Source of the DNA: an uncultured Clostridium sp.
Lineage (GTDB): Bacteria; Bacillota; Clostridia; Clostridiales; Clostridiaceae
NCBI GenBank assembly: GCA_900539375.1
Contig: UQBY01000014.1
Location: forward strand, 1-64,000
Length of the DNA stretch: 64,000 nucleotides
Direction of reading: 5' to 3'
Below the pieces are notes generated by a model. That model made no database searches. It saw only the letters and a program-made list of their open reading frames with translations, and was not told where the DNA came from. Both the position numbers and the translations under genes were made by a program. Positions 8,074 to 16,853 of this stretch are shown here, piece by piece (position 1 is the stretch's first letter; the number at the start of each line of letters is the position of its first letter).

Positions 8074-9159
8074 TTATTTAGATAATTCTCTTATTGGATC
8101 AAACCACTTATCATCAACTGCTAAGAATTTTTCATCAGCTTCTTTTTTAAAGAATCCTTTAGTATTTTCATCTGATTTAGGTACAAATATCTTTGTATTA
8201 TTTGTTACTTCATCTGATGTAAATGCTTCTATAATTTTTTTCTTATCTTCATCACTTATAACTTCTGTATTTACAACAAATGGTGAATTTAAAACTGGAG
8301 TACTTGCTATAGCAACAAATTCTTTTCCCTTTAATGTGTTAAATGGTTCAGCTGCATCATCTTTAACTTTATATGTAGTACCAACTCCATTAAATTCTCC
8401 ATCTTGTGCATCAACATAATTAACTAAAACAGTATCACAAAAAGCTGCTACATCTGATTTGTTTGTTAATAAGTTTACTGCTGAACCTTGATGTGAACCA
8501 CCATACATAACTTCTGAGAAAAATTTATCACTTCCACCTTCCATTAAATCATCTGCTGTTAAGTTCTTCCATTTATCTTCACTAGAAAAATGTGAAACTA
8601 TTGAAGAAGTAGGAACTTTAAATCCTGAAGTTGAACTATTTGATACAAAAGACATTTTCTTTCCTTGTATATTATCTATTTCATAACTTCCATCCTTTTT
8701 ATATTGGTCTGCATTTTCTTTAATTACTGCAAGCCAGCTATAATATTTAGCATCATCTAATGTTCCTGAAGCTCCACTATTAACTACAAGAGGTAATACT
8801 TTTTCATTTTTTGTATGAGCCTCTACATATCCTTGAGGTCCCATAAAACATATTCCTGCTGTTCCATTTGCTATTGATTCTATTGCTACTGAATAATCTG
8901 TTGTAAGCTTATGTTCTACTTTTTTTCCTGTAGCCTTTTCTACAACTTTTCCAACTTCATTACGTGCATCTTCTAAATCTCCACCAGATTCATTTGGATA
9001 CCAAACCATAGTTATTGTTGAATTTTCTTTACTATTTGAATTTTTTGCTGTATCAGATTCTGAACTTGAGCTTGAACAACCAAATAATCCAAAAGTCATA
9101 GTAGTTCCTAAAAGTAATCCCATTGCAAGTTTAATAATTTTATTTTTTTTCATAAACAT
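8074..9159 (-). CDS. phnD: Phosphonate-binding lipoprotein
   Basis: The 361-residue protein has a lipoprotein signal with the lipobox LFGC (cysteine near residue 28), followed by a serine-rich linker. The PhnD fold shows TMVWYPNESGGDLEDARNE, GICFMGPQGYVEAH (the substrate loop) and KKMSFVSNSSTSGFKVPTS. As a lipoprotein of a Gram-positive cell it would be held on the outer face of the membrane and deliver the ligand to PhnE. AGGAGG precedes the chosen ATG by five bases; an ATG two codons later is also possible. The ligand could be a phosphonate or phosphite. Confidence 0.92.
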   Translation of the reverse strand: MFMKKNKIIKLAMGLLLGTTMTFGLFGCSSSSSESDTAKNSNSKENSTITMVWYPNESGGDLEDARNEVGKVVEKATGKKVEHKLTTDYSVAIESIANGTAGICFMGPQGYVEAHTKNEKVLPLVVNSGASGTLDDAKYYSWLAVIKENADQYKKDGSYEIDNIQGKKMSFVSNSSTSGFKVPTSSIVSHFSSEDKWKNLTADDLMEGGSDKFFSEVMYGGSHQGSAVNLLTNKSDVAAFCDTVLVNYVDAQDGEFNGVGTTYKVKDDAAEPFNTLKGKEFVAIASTPVLNSPFVVNTEVISDEDKKKIIEAFTSDEVTNNTKIFVPKSDENTKGFFKKEADEKFLAVDDKWFDPIRELSK

Positions 9160-9180
9160 AAATTCCTCCTAAAACTTAAT

Positions 9181-9203
9181 ACAAAATTTATTATAAATTT
9201 TGT
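9181..9203 (-). other. Intercistronic stem-loop between the lyase and transport genes
   Basis: A perfect 10-bp stem (ACAAAATTTA / TAAATTTTGT) with a 3-nt loop lies in the 79-bp gap upstream (on the plus strand) of the PHP gene stop and just before phnD's neighbour in transcription order. There is no T tract, so it is more likely an RNA processing or stability element than a terminator. Confidence 0.4.
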
Positions 9204-9238
9204 AAGTTAATGCTATGTTATGTGATAGTTAATTAATG

Positions 9239-10051
9239 TTATAACAATTTTAAAGTTTCTTTAGGACATTCAATATCCCCTATTTTTAATTCTACAGAAC
9301 CATAATCTCCATGAAAATCAGTTCCTCCTGTAAGAAATAGCCCAAATTCCTCTGCATATTTTTTAATTTTTATTCTATCTTCCTCTTTATGGGCATGATG
9401 ATTAAGTTCAATTCCATCTAATCCCTCTTTAACAAGCTCTGGGATTATTTCATAGGAATTCAACTGTCCTGGATGGGCAAGAACTGCTACCCCATTATCT
9501 TTTTTTATAGCCTTTAATGCTTCAAAAACATCTATATACTCTATATCTTTTGCACATATTCCATTATTTTTAAATAACTTTTGATATAAATCTGAATAAA
9601 TTTTATCTGTATAATTTTTTTCTATTAAAGCTTGCATTATATGTTGTTTATATATTATATTTGAGTCTTCACTTTTTTCTCTTATAAATTTAATATCTAA
9701 ATCATATCCTGCCTCTATGATTTTTCTTATTTGCCATTTACTATTTTCATTTCTTCTTTTTAATAAAGGAGTGCAAATTTCTTTAATATGGTTTCCTTCT
9801 AAATCAAAATTATATCCAAGCATATGAACTTTTCTGTTATTTTTATAATCATAAGCAGATATTTCTATTCCTGGTATAACCCTTATTCCTAGTTTTTCTC
9901 CCATTTTTATAGCATCTTTAAGTCCTCTTACTGTATCATGATTTACTATTCCTATATGGGTAACATTGTTTTCTTTTGCCATTTTTAATGTTTCTTCTGT
10001 AGTAAATGAACTGTCTGAAATACTTGTATGAACATGTAAATCTCCCTTCAT
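9239..10051 (-). CDS. PHP-domain phosphoesterase of the phosphonate operon (PhnPP-like)
   Basis: This 270-residue protein has a full set of PHP metal motifs: DLHVHTSISDSSF, NHDTVRGL, IPGIEISAYD, VHMLGYNF, LAHPGQ, LNHHAH and GGTDFHG. PHP proteins are tri- or binuclear metal phosphoesterases. In Eggerthella lenta a PHP protein in a phn locus (PhnPP) opens the 1,2-cyclic phosphate of 5-phosphoribose and removes the resulting phosphate. This gene lies between phnL and phnD, and the operon has no PhnP or PhnN. The same role is therefore likely, but it rests on context. It starts 2 bp from the phnL stop. Confidence 0.8.
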   Translation of the reverse strand: MKGDLHVHTSISDSSFTTEETLKMAKENNVTHIGIVNHDTVRGLKDAIKMGEKLGIRVIPGIEISAYDYKNNRKVHMLGYNFDLEGNHIKEICTPLLKRRNENSKWQIRKIIEAGYDLDIKFIREKSEDSNIIYKQHIMQALIEKNYTDKIYSDLYQKLFKNNGICAKDIEYIDVFEALKAIKKDNGVAVLAHPGQLNSYEIIPELVKEGLDGIELNHHAHKEEDRIKIKKYAEEFGLFLTGGTDFHGDYGSVELKIGDIECPKETLKLL

Positions 10052-10052
10052 T

Positions 10053-10757
10053 TTATTCCTCCCCTACAATTGCACCAAGTTCCATATTATAAGTTTTATC
10101 ACAAAGGCCTTCCATAAATTCTATATCATGAAATATGCCTATCATTGTTGTTCCTTCTTTTTTTAACTGTTCAATAAGTTCTCTAACTTTCACTTTAGAA
10201 GCATTATCAAGACTTGCTGTAGGTTCATCTAAAAGAAGAAGTCTTGGATGTTTTACCATTGCTCTTGCTATATTAAGTCTTAGCTTTTCTCCACCTGAAA
10301 AATTATTAGGATAACTATCCCAAAGTTCTTTATCTAATTCAAAATGTTTTAACATTCTTTCTGCTTCTTCCTTTGCTTTTTCTAAAGATTGCCCCATTTC
10401 TAAAACTGCTTGTTCTATTATTTCTCTTGCAGTAGTTCTTGGCATAACATTTAAAAATTGAGATACATAACCTATTTCATATTTTCTTAAATAAATTATT
10501 TCTCTTTCACTAGCTGTTGATAAATTTATCATTCCAAATTTTTTAGAATCATACCATATATCTCCCTTTTCAGGTAAATAAGTTCTATATATACACTTTA
10601 AAATTGTAGATTTACCACTACCACTTTTTCCTGTAATACCTACAAACTCACCTTTTTTTAAAGAGATATTTATATTTTTAGATGCTTCTATATGCTTATT
10701 TAAATTGTGAATTGTAAAAGATTTACTTAATTTATCTATCTTCATTATTTCATTCAT
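10053..10757 (-). CDS. phnL: C-P lyase accessory ATP-binding protein
   Basis: This ABC-type ATPase is not a transporter subunit. In E. coli PhnL works with PhnG-H-I in attaching phosphonate to ribose triphosphate. Visible motifs are Walker A GKSGSGKST, the PhnL-typical YVSQFLNVMPRTTARE, the signature FSGGEKLRLNIARAM and Walker B LLLLDEPTASLD. The longest reading starts at 10793; I prefer the ATG at 10757 (MNEIMKIDKL), although its GAGG site is 12 bases away, so the start is uncertain. It follows phnM and precedes the PHP gene. Confidence 0.9.
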   Translation of the reverse strand: MNEIMKIDKLSKSFTIHNLNKHIEASKNINISLKKGEFVGITGKSGSGKSTILKCIYRTYLPEKGDIWYDSKKFGMINLSTASEREIIYLRKYEIGYVSQFLNVMPRTTAREIIEQAVLEMGQSLEKAKEEAERMLKHFELDKELWDSYPNNFSGGEKLRLNIARAMVKHPRLLLLDEPTASLDNASKVKVRELIEQLKKEGTTMIGIFHDIEFMEGLCDKTYNMELGAIVGEE

Positions 10758-10786
10758 CTTTATTACCATCCTCATAATATTTATAC

Positions 10787-11962
10787 TTACCATCTATAAT
10801 TTGTTTTTGAAATAAGTTTTCCATCAACAAATACTGATGTTATTACTGGAAGATTATTTTCAAGTTTTTCTATTATTAATAAATCTGCAAGTTTCTCTTC
10901 TTTTATTGAACCAATTAATTTATCTAAATTTACTGCCTTTGCTGGATTTATTGTGACAAGCTTAAACATTTCACATAAATCTTGTCCATACTTTTCATTA
11001 AGAATAAATAATGAATGAAGCATAGCTGCTGGATAATAATCACTACATAATATATCTATTGCATTTTCTAAAATTGCATCAGCTGCTGAAAGATTTCCTG
11101 AATGAGAGCCACCAAGAAGTATATTAGGTGCTCCTGCTATTGTATAAAGCCCTTCTTTTTTAGCCTTTTTTGCTATTTCAAGAGTTATTGGAAATTCACT
11201 TATTTTAGCTCCTAACCCCTTTACAAAATCTATTTTTTCAATACTATCATCATCATGGGAAGCTATTGATATATTATTTTCTCTTGCAAGCTTTGCCATA
11301 TGCTCCATAGTTTCTATAGTAAGTTTTTCTTTATTTTGGCTTTCTGTTACAAGATTATCTATTTCTTCATCAGATATATTTTTATACCCTTTCATTGTTT
11401 TCTTGTAAATTTCAATATTTCTATATTGTCCCTGTCCTGGAGTATGGTCCATAAAGGATAGTAATTGTATTTTTCCATCTTTTATATACTCTTCAATTGT
11501 ATCTACTTCATTTATGTTATCTAATTCAAATCTTGCATGAAATCTATGTCTTATAAGATGTCTTTCATTATGAGTTTTGTTTATAACATCTATAAGTTTT
11601 CTTACATTTTCCTTTTTTCTTATTGGTTTAACTTCAAATAAATCTTTTCCGTAAAAAGAAAGGGAGTGAAACATAGTTGTTATTCCTGTATTTATAAGAA
11701 CTTTTTCTGTTTCTCTTATACTAAGTTCAAAATCCATAACACTTGTTGGTCTTGGAGAAGCCATATTTTCTATGTAATCTGAATGAATATCAATAAATCC
11801 TGGAGAAATATACCCTCCATTTGCATTAATAACATCCTTACCTTCCTTTGATATTACTCCTTCTCTTTCAATTGCCTTTATTTTATTATCTTCTATTAAA
11901 AGTTCATAACCTTCTAATATACTTTCTTCTGTAATTATTTTTCCATTAGTTAATAAGTACAT
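10787..11962 (-). CDS. phnM: Alpha-D-ribose 1-methylphosphonate 5-triphosphate diphosphatase
   Basis: PhnM removes pyrophosphate from the ribose triphosphate phosphonate before C-P cleavage. The 391-residue protein is an amidohydrolase-fold enzyme with GYISPGFIDIHSDYIENM near residue 55, RHRFHARFEL, SHDDDS around residue 235 and GAPNILLGGSHSGNLSA. The missing second histidine of the usual HxH (here HSD) is normal for PhnM. It starts 13 bp after phnK and ends close to phnL, inside the catalytic gene block. Confidence 0.94.
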   Translation of the reverse strand: MYLLTNGKIITEESILEGYELLIEDNKIKAIEREGVISKEGKDVINANGGYISPGFIDIHSDYIENMASPRPTSVMDFELSIRETEKVLINTGITTMFHSLSFYGKDLFEVKPIRKKENVRKLIDVINKTHNERHLIRHRFHARFELDNINEVDTIEEYIKDGKIQLLSFMDHTPGQGQYRNIEIYKKTMKGYKNISDEEIDNLVTESQNKEKLTIETMEHMAKLARENNISIASHDDDSIEKIDFVKGLGAKISEFPITLEIAKKAKKEGLYTIAGAPNILLGGSHSGNLSAADAILENAIDILCSDYYPAAMLHSLFILNEKYGQDLCEMFKLVTINPAKAVNLDKLIGSIKEEKLADLLIIEKLENNLPVITSVFVDGKLISKTNYRW

Positions 11963-11975
11963 ATTTTTTATCCTC

Positions 11976-12821
11976 CTAAAGTAATGATTGTACTAATTGT
12001 TGAGTATATTCATGTTGAGGATCTTCTAAAATCTGATCTGTTAACCCTTCCTCTACAATTTTTCCATTAAGCATAACTATTGTTCTATCACAAAGCATTT
12101 TTATAACTCCTAAATCATGAGATACAACTATCATGCTTATTCCTCTTTCTCTTTGAAGCATTTTTATTAAATCTAAAACATTAGCTTGAACTGATAAATC
12201 CAATCCTGTTGTAACTTCATCAAGTAAAAGTATTGGAGGATTATTAGATAATGCTTTTGCAATTTGTACTCTTTGTTGCATTCCTCCAGAAAAGTTTTTA
12301 GGAGCTTCATACATTCTAAATAAAGGAATATTAACCTTTTTTAAAAGTTCTTCTGCTATATTTGTCATGTTTTTAACATTTCTATTATTAGCAGCTATAA
12401 GTTTTTCTGCTATATTTCCTATACATGAAAAGTCCATTTTTAGTCCTAATATAGGATTTTGATATACTTTTCCTAAAAGGTTATTTTTTATATATCTTTT
12501 TTGTTGAGAAGATTCTTCTAAAACATTTTTTTCTCCATTTTCATATTGCTTTATAAATACTTCTCCACTTGTTACATCTTTATCAAAATAAAGACTTTGC
12601 ATCATTGTAGATTTTCCACTTCCACTTTCTCCTACTACTCCAAGAATTTCTCCCTCATAAACATCAAAAGATATATCTTGGCATGCATATACTGTTTTAC
12701 ACTTTGGGCAATAATTTTTTTCAAGCTTACTTGTTTTTAAATCTCTACAAAAATCACATCCATCCCCAAATTGTTTTCTTAAATTTCTTACTTTTAAAAT
12801 AGGATTTTCAAAATTACTCAC
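11976..12821 (-). CDS. phnK: C-P lyase complex ATP-binding protein with cysteine-rich insertion
   Basis: PhnK binds the PhnJ face of the C-P lyase core complex. Walker A GESGSGKST, the signature FSGGMQQRVQIAKAL and Walker B ILLLDEVTTGLD are intact. The E. coli protein runs straight into the ABC fold, but this one has four cysteines (Cys22, Cys25, Cys38, Cys41; CDFC and CPKC) near the N-terminus that could form a zinc ribbon. This form occurs in other anaerobe PhnK proteins as far as I recall. The start overlaps the phnJ stop by 8 bp. Confidence 0.93.
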   Translation of the reverse strand: MSNFENPILKVRNLRKQFGDGCDFCRDLKTSKLEKNYCPKCKTVYACQDISFDVYEGEILGVVGESGSGKSTMMQSLYFDKDVTSGEVFIKQYENGEKNVLEESSQQKRYIKNNLLGKVYQNPILGLKMDFSCIGNIAEKLIAANNRNVKNMTNIAEELLKKVNIPLFRMYEAPKNFSGGMQQRVQIAKALSNNPPILLLDEVTTGLDLSVQANVLDLIKMLQRERGISMIVVSHDLGVIKMLCDRTIVMLNGKIVEEGLTDQILEDPQHEYTQQLVQSLL

Positions 12822-13659
12822 CCTTTTCAGCTCCCTTGTTATTTAATGTATGTAAGCAGTTACTTGTATCATTACATTGATAATATGTTTCACCTGTTTT
12901 TTCATCTACAAGCTCATCCATATAAACTCCTGTTTTTCCACAAAGTCTACATCTTTTTCCCTCAAAGTTTTCAGGTTCAAAAGGATAATCCTCAAAGGCT
13001 AATGAAACTACCTTTGTATGTGGAGGCACAGCATAAATTTTTTTCTCTCTTCCTGCTCCTAATAAAATTAATGCTTCAGAATCATTCATTTTATGATTAT
13101 CAAACTTTGGAATTGGACTTGGTGCCATAACATATCTATCATTAACTAAAACTGGATGGTCTGCTCCTGTTGATATTGTTCCATATTTTATTATCTGTTC
13201 AAAAAGCATAAGCCATATTCCACTATATTCTTTTTCTCCATGAAGTCTTTTTGTTATAAATTCACTTGGTTCTACCCCTCTTAATGGTTCAGGTGTTGGA
13301 ACTTGAAGTACTAAAATTTGTCCTTCTTTTAAAGGAACTTCTGGAATTCTATGTCTTGATTGAATTAATGTTGCCTTCGATGTATCTTCTGTTGTTTCTA
13401 TTCCTGTTGTTTTATTTATAAGTTTCTTTATATTAACTGCATTTACTGATTCATCAGAGCCTTGGTCTATTACTTTTAATACATCCTTTTTTCCTATTAA
13501 TGAAAGAGTAAGTTGAAGTCCCCCTGTTCCCCATCCTCTTCCTATAGGCATTTCTCTTGATGCAAATGGAACTTGATACCCAGGTATAGCCACTGCCTTT
13601 AAAGTAGTTCTTCTTATTTCTCTTTTTGAGCCTTCATCAAAAAAAGCAAAATTATACAT
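12814..13659 (-). CDS. phnJ: Alpha-D-ribose 1-methylphosphonate 5-phosphate C-P lyase
   Basis: PhnJ is the radical SAM enzyme that breaks the carbon-phosphorus bond and releases the hydrocarbon. From the ATG at 13659 it has 281 residues, the same as E. coli PhnJ. The glycyl-radical site AVAIPGYQVPF (Gly27, E. coli Gly32) and the cluster cysteines Cys237, Cys240, Cys262 and Cys268 are present, spaced as in E. coli. IPKFDN and GAGREKKIYAVPP are also conserved. A longer reading from 13692 would bury the GGGGGAG ribosome binding site inside the gene. It overlaps phnI by 8 bp. Confidence 0.96.
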   Translation of the reverse strand: MYNFAFFDEGSKREIRRTTLKAVAIPGYQVPFASREMPIGRGWGTGGLQLTLSLIGKKDVLKVIDQGSDESVNAVNIKKLINKTTGIETTEDTSKATLIQSRHRIPEVPLKEGQILVLQVPTPEPLRGVEPSEFITKRLHGEKEYSGIWLMLFEQIIKYGTISTGADHPVLVNDRYVMAPSPIPKFDNHKMNDSEALILLGAGREKKIYAVPPHTKVVSLAFEDYPFEPENFEGKRCRLCGKTGVYMDELVDEKTGETYYQCNDTSNCLHTLNNKGAEKGE

Positions 13660-14764
13660 CCTTTTCTCCCCCTTTACGAGTTTTACGTACACTATCTAAT
13701 TCTGCTTGGAAAGTTACATAATGTGGTAGCTTTAAATGTGAAATAAATCCTGAAGATTCTACTGAATCTATACTTAAAAGTACAAATTCCTCATCTCCTG
13801 TTGGATACTTTTTATTCTTTCTATTTAAACAGTTATCTAATATACTCATAGATATTGCTTTACTCTCATTTTGTCCATAACATACGCCATAACCTATTTC
13901 AAAAGCTTTAACATTTTCTCCATTATTATTTTTTATTGTAGTTGGTATAAAACTTTCTACTTCTGTTATTTTTATTTCTCCAATATAATAATCTTCATCA
14001 TCATTTTCTTCCTCAACAGGATTTCCAACATATAAAGGAAGATTTCCAACTCTAAGTTCTCCTACATTAGGATGGTCATCTAAACCTGATGTTCTTAGTG
14101 CAGAATAAGCTAGTGAATTAACTCCTCCAGTTTGTCCTCTTGTTAAGATTTGAAGCCTTTCACTTCTCTTTGTTGGAAACTCTAAACTTTTTTTAGTAAT
14201 ATCTATTGGTTCTTCATTATTATCTTCAAAATCTTCTATAAGATTTTGACTTCTTAAATATTCTAAAACCTTTGGAAGTTTTCTAAGATTAACTTCCTCT
14301 TTAGCTATAGTTTCCTTATTTTTAAAATCCTTTAGCCATTTTTTTGCATCCTCTTTACTTTCATTTAATAAATCAAAATCTATTAATCTATGGGTATAAT
14401 CATAAGAAGCTCCTAGTATTTGTCCCCCTAAAATGTCTTTAAAAGAAGCTGATATTCTTCTTTCAACCCACATATTTTTAGAATCAGCTATTTTTGTATA
14501 ATGCTTTCTTGGAAGAGTTGACCTATAAGCCCTTAAAAGAAATACAGCCTCTTCTATATTTCCTTCAGATTGTTTTATTGCCAAAGCTGCTAACTCTCTT
14601 GAATAAAGGCTTGCTTCTGACATAACTTGGTCTATAAGACCCCTCATTCCAGATAATATGTTTTTTACCTTTACTACTTTTCCACCTTTAAGTCTTTCAT
14701 ACTTTAATCTATTTATTGACTCTTCAATAGCTTTAGTTCCACCTTTTACTGCTACATAACCCAT
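13652..14764 (-). CDS. phnI: C-P lyase core complex subunit PhnI
   Basis: PhnI is the nucleosidase-like subunit that, with PhnG, PhnH and PhnL, makes the ribose triphosphate phosphonate from ATP. The 370-residue protein begins MGYVAVKGGTKAIEES, the standard PhnI start, and contains QMSEASLYSRELAALAI-like and LGGQILGASYDYTHRLIDFDL segments. DHPNVGELRVGNLPLY and LPHYVTFQAELDSVRKTR are near the C-terminus. It lies 5 bp from phnH and overlaps phnJ. Confidence 0.95.
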   Translation of the reverse strand: MGYVAVKGGTKAIEESINRLKYERLKGGKVVKVKNILSGMRGLIDQVMSEASLYSRELAALAIKQSEGNIEEAVFLLRAYRSTLPRKHYTKIADSKNMWVERRISASFKDILGGQILGASYDYTHRLIDFDLLNESKEDAKKWLKDFKNKETIAKEEVNLRKLPKVLEYLRSQNLIEDFEDNNEEPIDITKKSLEFPTKRSERLQILTRGQTGGVNSLAYSALRTSGLDDHPNVGELRVGNLPLYVGNPVEEENDDEDYYIGEIKITEVESFIPTTIKNNNGENVKAFEIGYGVCYGQNESKAISMSILDNCLNRKNKKYPTGDEEFVLLSIDSVESSGFISHLKLPHYVTFQAELDSVRKTRKGGEKDV

Positions 14765-14769
14765 AAATA

Positions 14770-15354
14770 CTAATCTTCCTTTCTATTTATTTTTGTTGTT
14801 CTTGGAAGAGAAACTACTCTATATTCTTTATCTATAAATATTCCATCTACTCCTAGTGGATATTCTTTGTTTTTTAAATTTCTTTCTTTTATCCAAGCAT
14901 TACTTTCACCTATAGAGATACATTTTTTATCCTTTATTCCTGGTCCTGATAATTCTAACTTTCCATCATCATTAATAAATTCAACTTCTGATATTATTGT
15001 TGCTGATTTATTTGGATTTATTAATGTTCCAACCTTTGCTAAGCTATAAGCCTCTGCTAATTTTTTTTCTACTGCATCCTCTAAAACAAATACATAATCA
15101 GCTTCTTCTAAAGGCTTTTCCTTTGAATATGTTATTTCACTTATTAAATTTGAAACTTCCTCACTTTTTTCAGAAACAACATTAAATGAAACCTCTCCAT
15201 CAAGAAGCATTAACATTATTAAAAAAGTTCCTCTATTAAAGTTTATTTCCATATCAACCTTTTCCTGTTCTTCTAATACTTCTATCTTTCCAGGTCTTGC
15301 CATGGAATTTAAAACTTTTCTATAAACACTTTGAATATCATGCACTAAATCCAT
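14770..15354 (-). CDS. phnH: C-P lyase core complex subunit PhnH
   Basis: PhnH is the PLP-transferase-fold subunit of the core complex, with no known cofactor. From the ATG at 15354 it is 194 residues, the usual length. It has DIQSVYRKVLNSMARPGKI at the N-terminus, ELSGPGIKDKK and YPLGVDGIFID toward the C-terminus. An AGGGGG site stands six bases before this start; the ATG at 15372 lies inside phnG with no such site. Confidence 0.94.
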   Translation of the reverse strand: MDLVHDIQSVYRKVLNSMARPGKIEVLEEQEKVDMEINFNRGTFLIMLMLLDGEVSFNVVSEKSEEVSNLISEITYSKEKPLEEADYVFVLEDAVEKKLAEAYSLAKVGTLINPNKSATIISEVEFINDDGKLELSGPGIKDKKCISIGESNAWIKERNLKNKEYPLGVDGIFIDKEYRVVSLPRTTKINRKED

Positions 15355-15364
15355 ATTAATCCCC

Positions 15365-15787
15365 CTAAACATCCATAGTACTAAAGTCGACTTTAGTTTC
15401 TAATATTTTTGATGCTTCTCTTTTTTCACAGGCCTCTATTTCTTTTTGAGCCTTTATTAAAATTTCTCTCCAAAATTCTAGTTCTTCTATATTTGCCTTA
15501 TAAGCTCCATCTATAATAGCCAAATTCATTGCAAGTTCTTCATTTTCACCCTTTACTATTCCCATACCTAAAGCTCCATTTACATAAACCTTTGCTTCAG
15601 TTACTAAAACTTCTCCTAAATAAAAAAGTTCTTTTTGGGCTGTTTCTCTCATTTTTATCATTACTAATCCCTGATTTGGCTCTTCTATAACTTTAATTTC
15701 ATACTTTTCTCTAACACTATCTGCTAACATTTTTGCTACTTTTTCATTACTTTTTATTAAAATTTCTGTCCTTTTCTTTCTATTCAT
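15365..15787 (-). CDS. phnG: C-P lyase core complex subunit PhnG
   Basis: PhnG is the small subunit paired with PhnI in the core complex. The 140-residue protein begins MNRKKRTEILIKSNEK and has the PhnG segments MRETAQKELFYLGEVLVTE and GMGIVKGENEELAMNLAI. The longer reading from 15886 starts in a terminator; the ATG at 15787 has AGGAGG seven bases upstream (15795-15800) and is chosen. It is the first structural gene of the operon. Confidence 0.93.
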   Translation of the reverse strand: MNRKKRTEILIKSNEKVAKMLADSVREKYEIKVIEEPNQGLVMIKMRETAQKELFYLGEVLVTEAKVYVNGALGMGIVKGENEELAMNLAIIDGAYKANIEELEFWREILIKAQKEIEACEKREASKILETKVDFSTMDV

Positions 15788-15809
15788 CCTTATCCCTCCT
15801 ACAACACAA

Positions 15810-15815
15810 ATTATA
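15810..15815 (-). promoter_or_regulatory. Possible -10 box for the phnG operon
   Basis: A TATAAT hexamer on the minus strand lies about 23 bp before the phnG start. The -35 region is poor, which would suit an activated or repressed promoter. It is placed downstream of the regulator's terminator, so the operon would need its own start here. Confidence 0.4.
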
Positions 15816-15870
15816 TCTTGGAGCCATGTTAACCACTTATAAGAGTAAGTTAAAAATGTAAATGAAAAGT

Positions 15871-15921
15871 AAAAAAAACTTGCCAAACTAACAATTAAAA
15901 ATCATTAGTTGACAAGCTCTT
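15871..15921 (-). terminator. Terminator between phnF and phnG
   Basis: CTTGTCAACTAA and TTAGTTTGGCAAG (minus strand) pair around a 13-nt loop and are followed by eight T residues. It separates the regulator gene from the structural genes. T-rich sequence on the other side makes it potentially bidirectional. Confidence 0.8.
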
Positions 15922-15953
15922 TTTTTCATTATTCCTTTATTTTGTATTAAATA

Positions 15954-16679
15954 TTAATTAATCTCGTACTTAAATTTATCTCCTCTATACATTGTTTGAC
16001 TATATTCTAAAACTACTTTGGTTTTTTTATCTATACATTTACTTTCTAACTTCATTAAAGGAACAAGCTCTCCACAGTTTAAATAACTTCTTTCTTTTAA
16101 TGTTGGATACACTATACTTAAAATACTTTTTTCTGTTATGTAGTCTGTATATCCATGTTCTTTATAATATTCAAATATTGAAGTTATAGTTTTACCATCT
16201 TCATATATATTAGGGAAAAATTTTTTATTTATATAGGAAATATGAATTGCTGTTGGCTCTCCATTTATTATTCTAAGCCTTCCTATTTTATAAATTTCAT
16301 CTTCTCTTTTAGCCTTAAGCTCATTATAAATATATTTATTATAAGGTATCCTTTCACAAATTATATTCTTAGATTCTAATGTATATCCACTTTCTTTCAT
16401 TTTCTTTGAAAAACTTTCTTTTCCTGATAATACAAGATTTATATGCTCATCTCTTTTTTTTAAATAACATCCTCTTCCTTGAAGTAAGTATACATATCCC
16501 ATAGATTCTAGCCTATCATATACCTGACGTATTTTTATTCTTGAAACCTTATATTTATCTGCAAGTTCATTTGCAGAAGGAAGTTTTTCATCTACTTCAT
16601 ATCTACCTTCATTTATATCTAAAATAATATCATCCATTATTTTGCTTTCTGTAACATAATTTTTTTTAATACTTTCCAC
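15954..16679 (-). CDS. phnF: GntR/UTRA regulator, probable PhnF
   Basis: The 241-residue protein has an N-terminal GntR winged helix (INEGRYEVDEKLPSANELADKYKVSR, with VSRIKIRQVYDRLESMGYVY) and a C-terminal UTRA ligand-binding domain (about residues 75-235). PhnF proteins of this HutC subfamily repress phosphonate genes. Position just upstream of phnG supports this. The start is a GTG; GGTGAT about eight bases upstream matches the extended anti-Shine-Dalgarno pairing. The region upstream (16680-16854) is AT-rich and I did not find a convincing promoter. Confidence 0.82.
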   Translation of the reverse strand: MESIKKNYVTESKIMDDIILDINEGRYEVDEKLPSANELADKYKVSRIKIRQVYDRLESMGYVYLLQGRGCYLKKRDEHINLVLSGKESFSKKMKESGYTLESKNIICERIPYNKYIYNELKAKREDEIYKIGRLRIINGEPTAIHISYINKKFFPNIYEDGKTITSIFEYYKEHGYTDYITEKSILSIVYPTLKERSYLNCGELVPLMKLESKCIDKKTKVVLEYSQTMYRGDKFKYEIN

Positions 16680-16853
16680 CTATAATCACCAATATTAATA
16701 TTACTTTTTTAAACTTCTATATTTTCTTATAACAAGCATATCATAAACCTTATAAACAATATTCATTATAATATTATAATTAGGTTATATTTGTGTTATA
16801 TTTTAAAATACTCTTTGAAAATCAATTTCTATATCATCTATTAAATTTTTATA

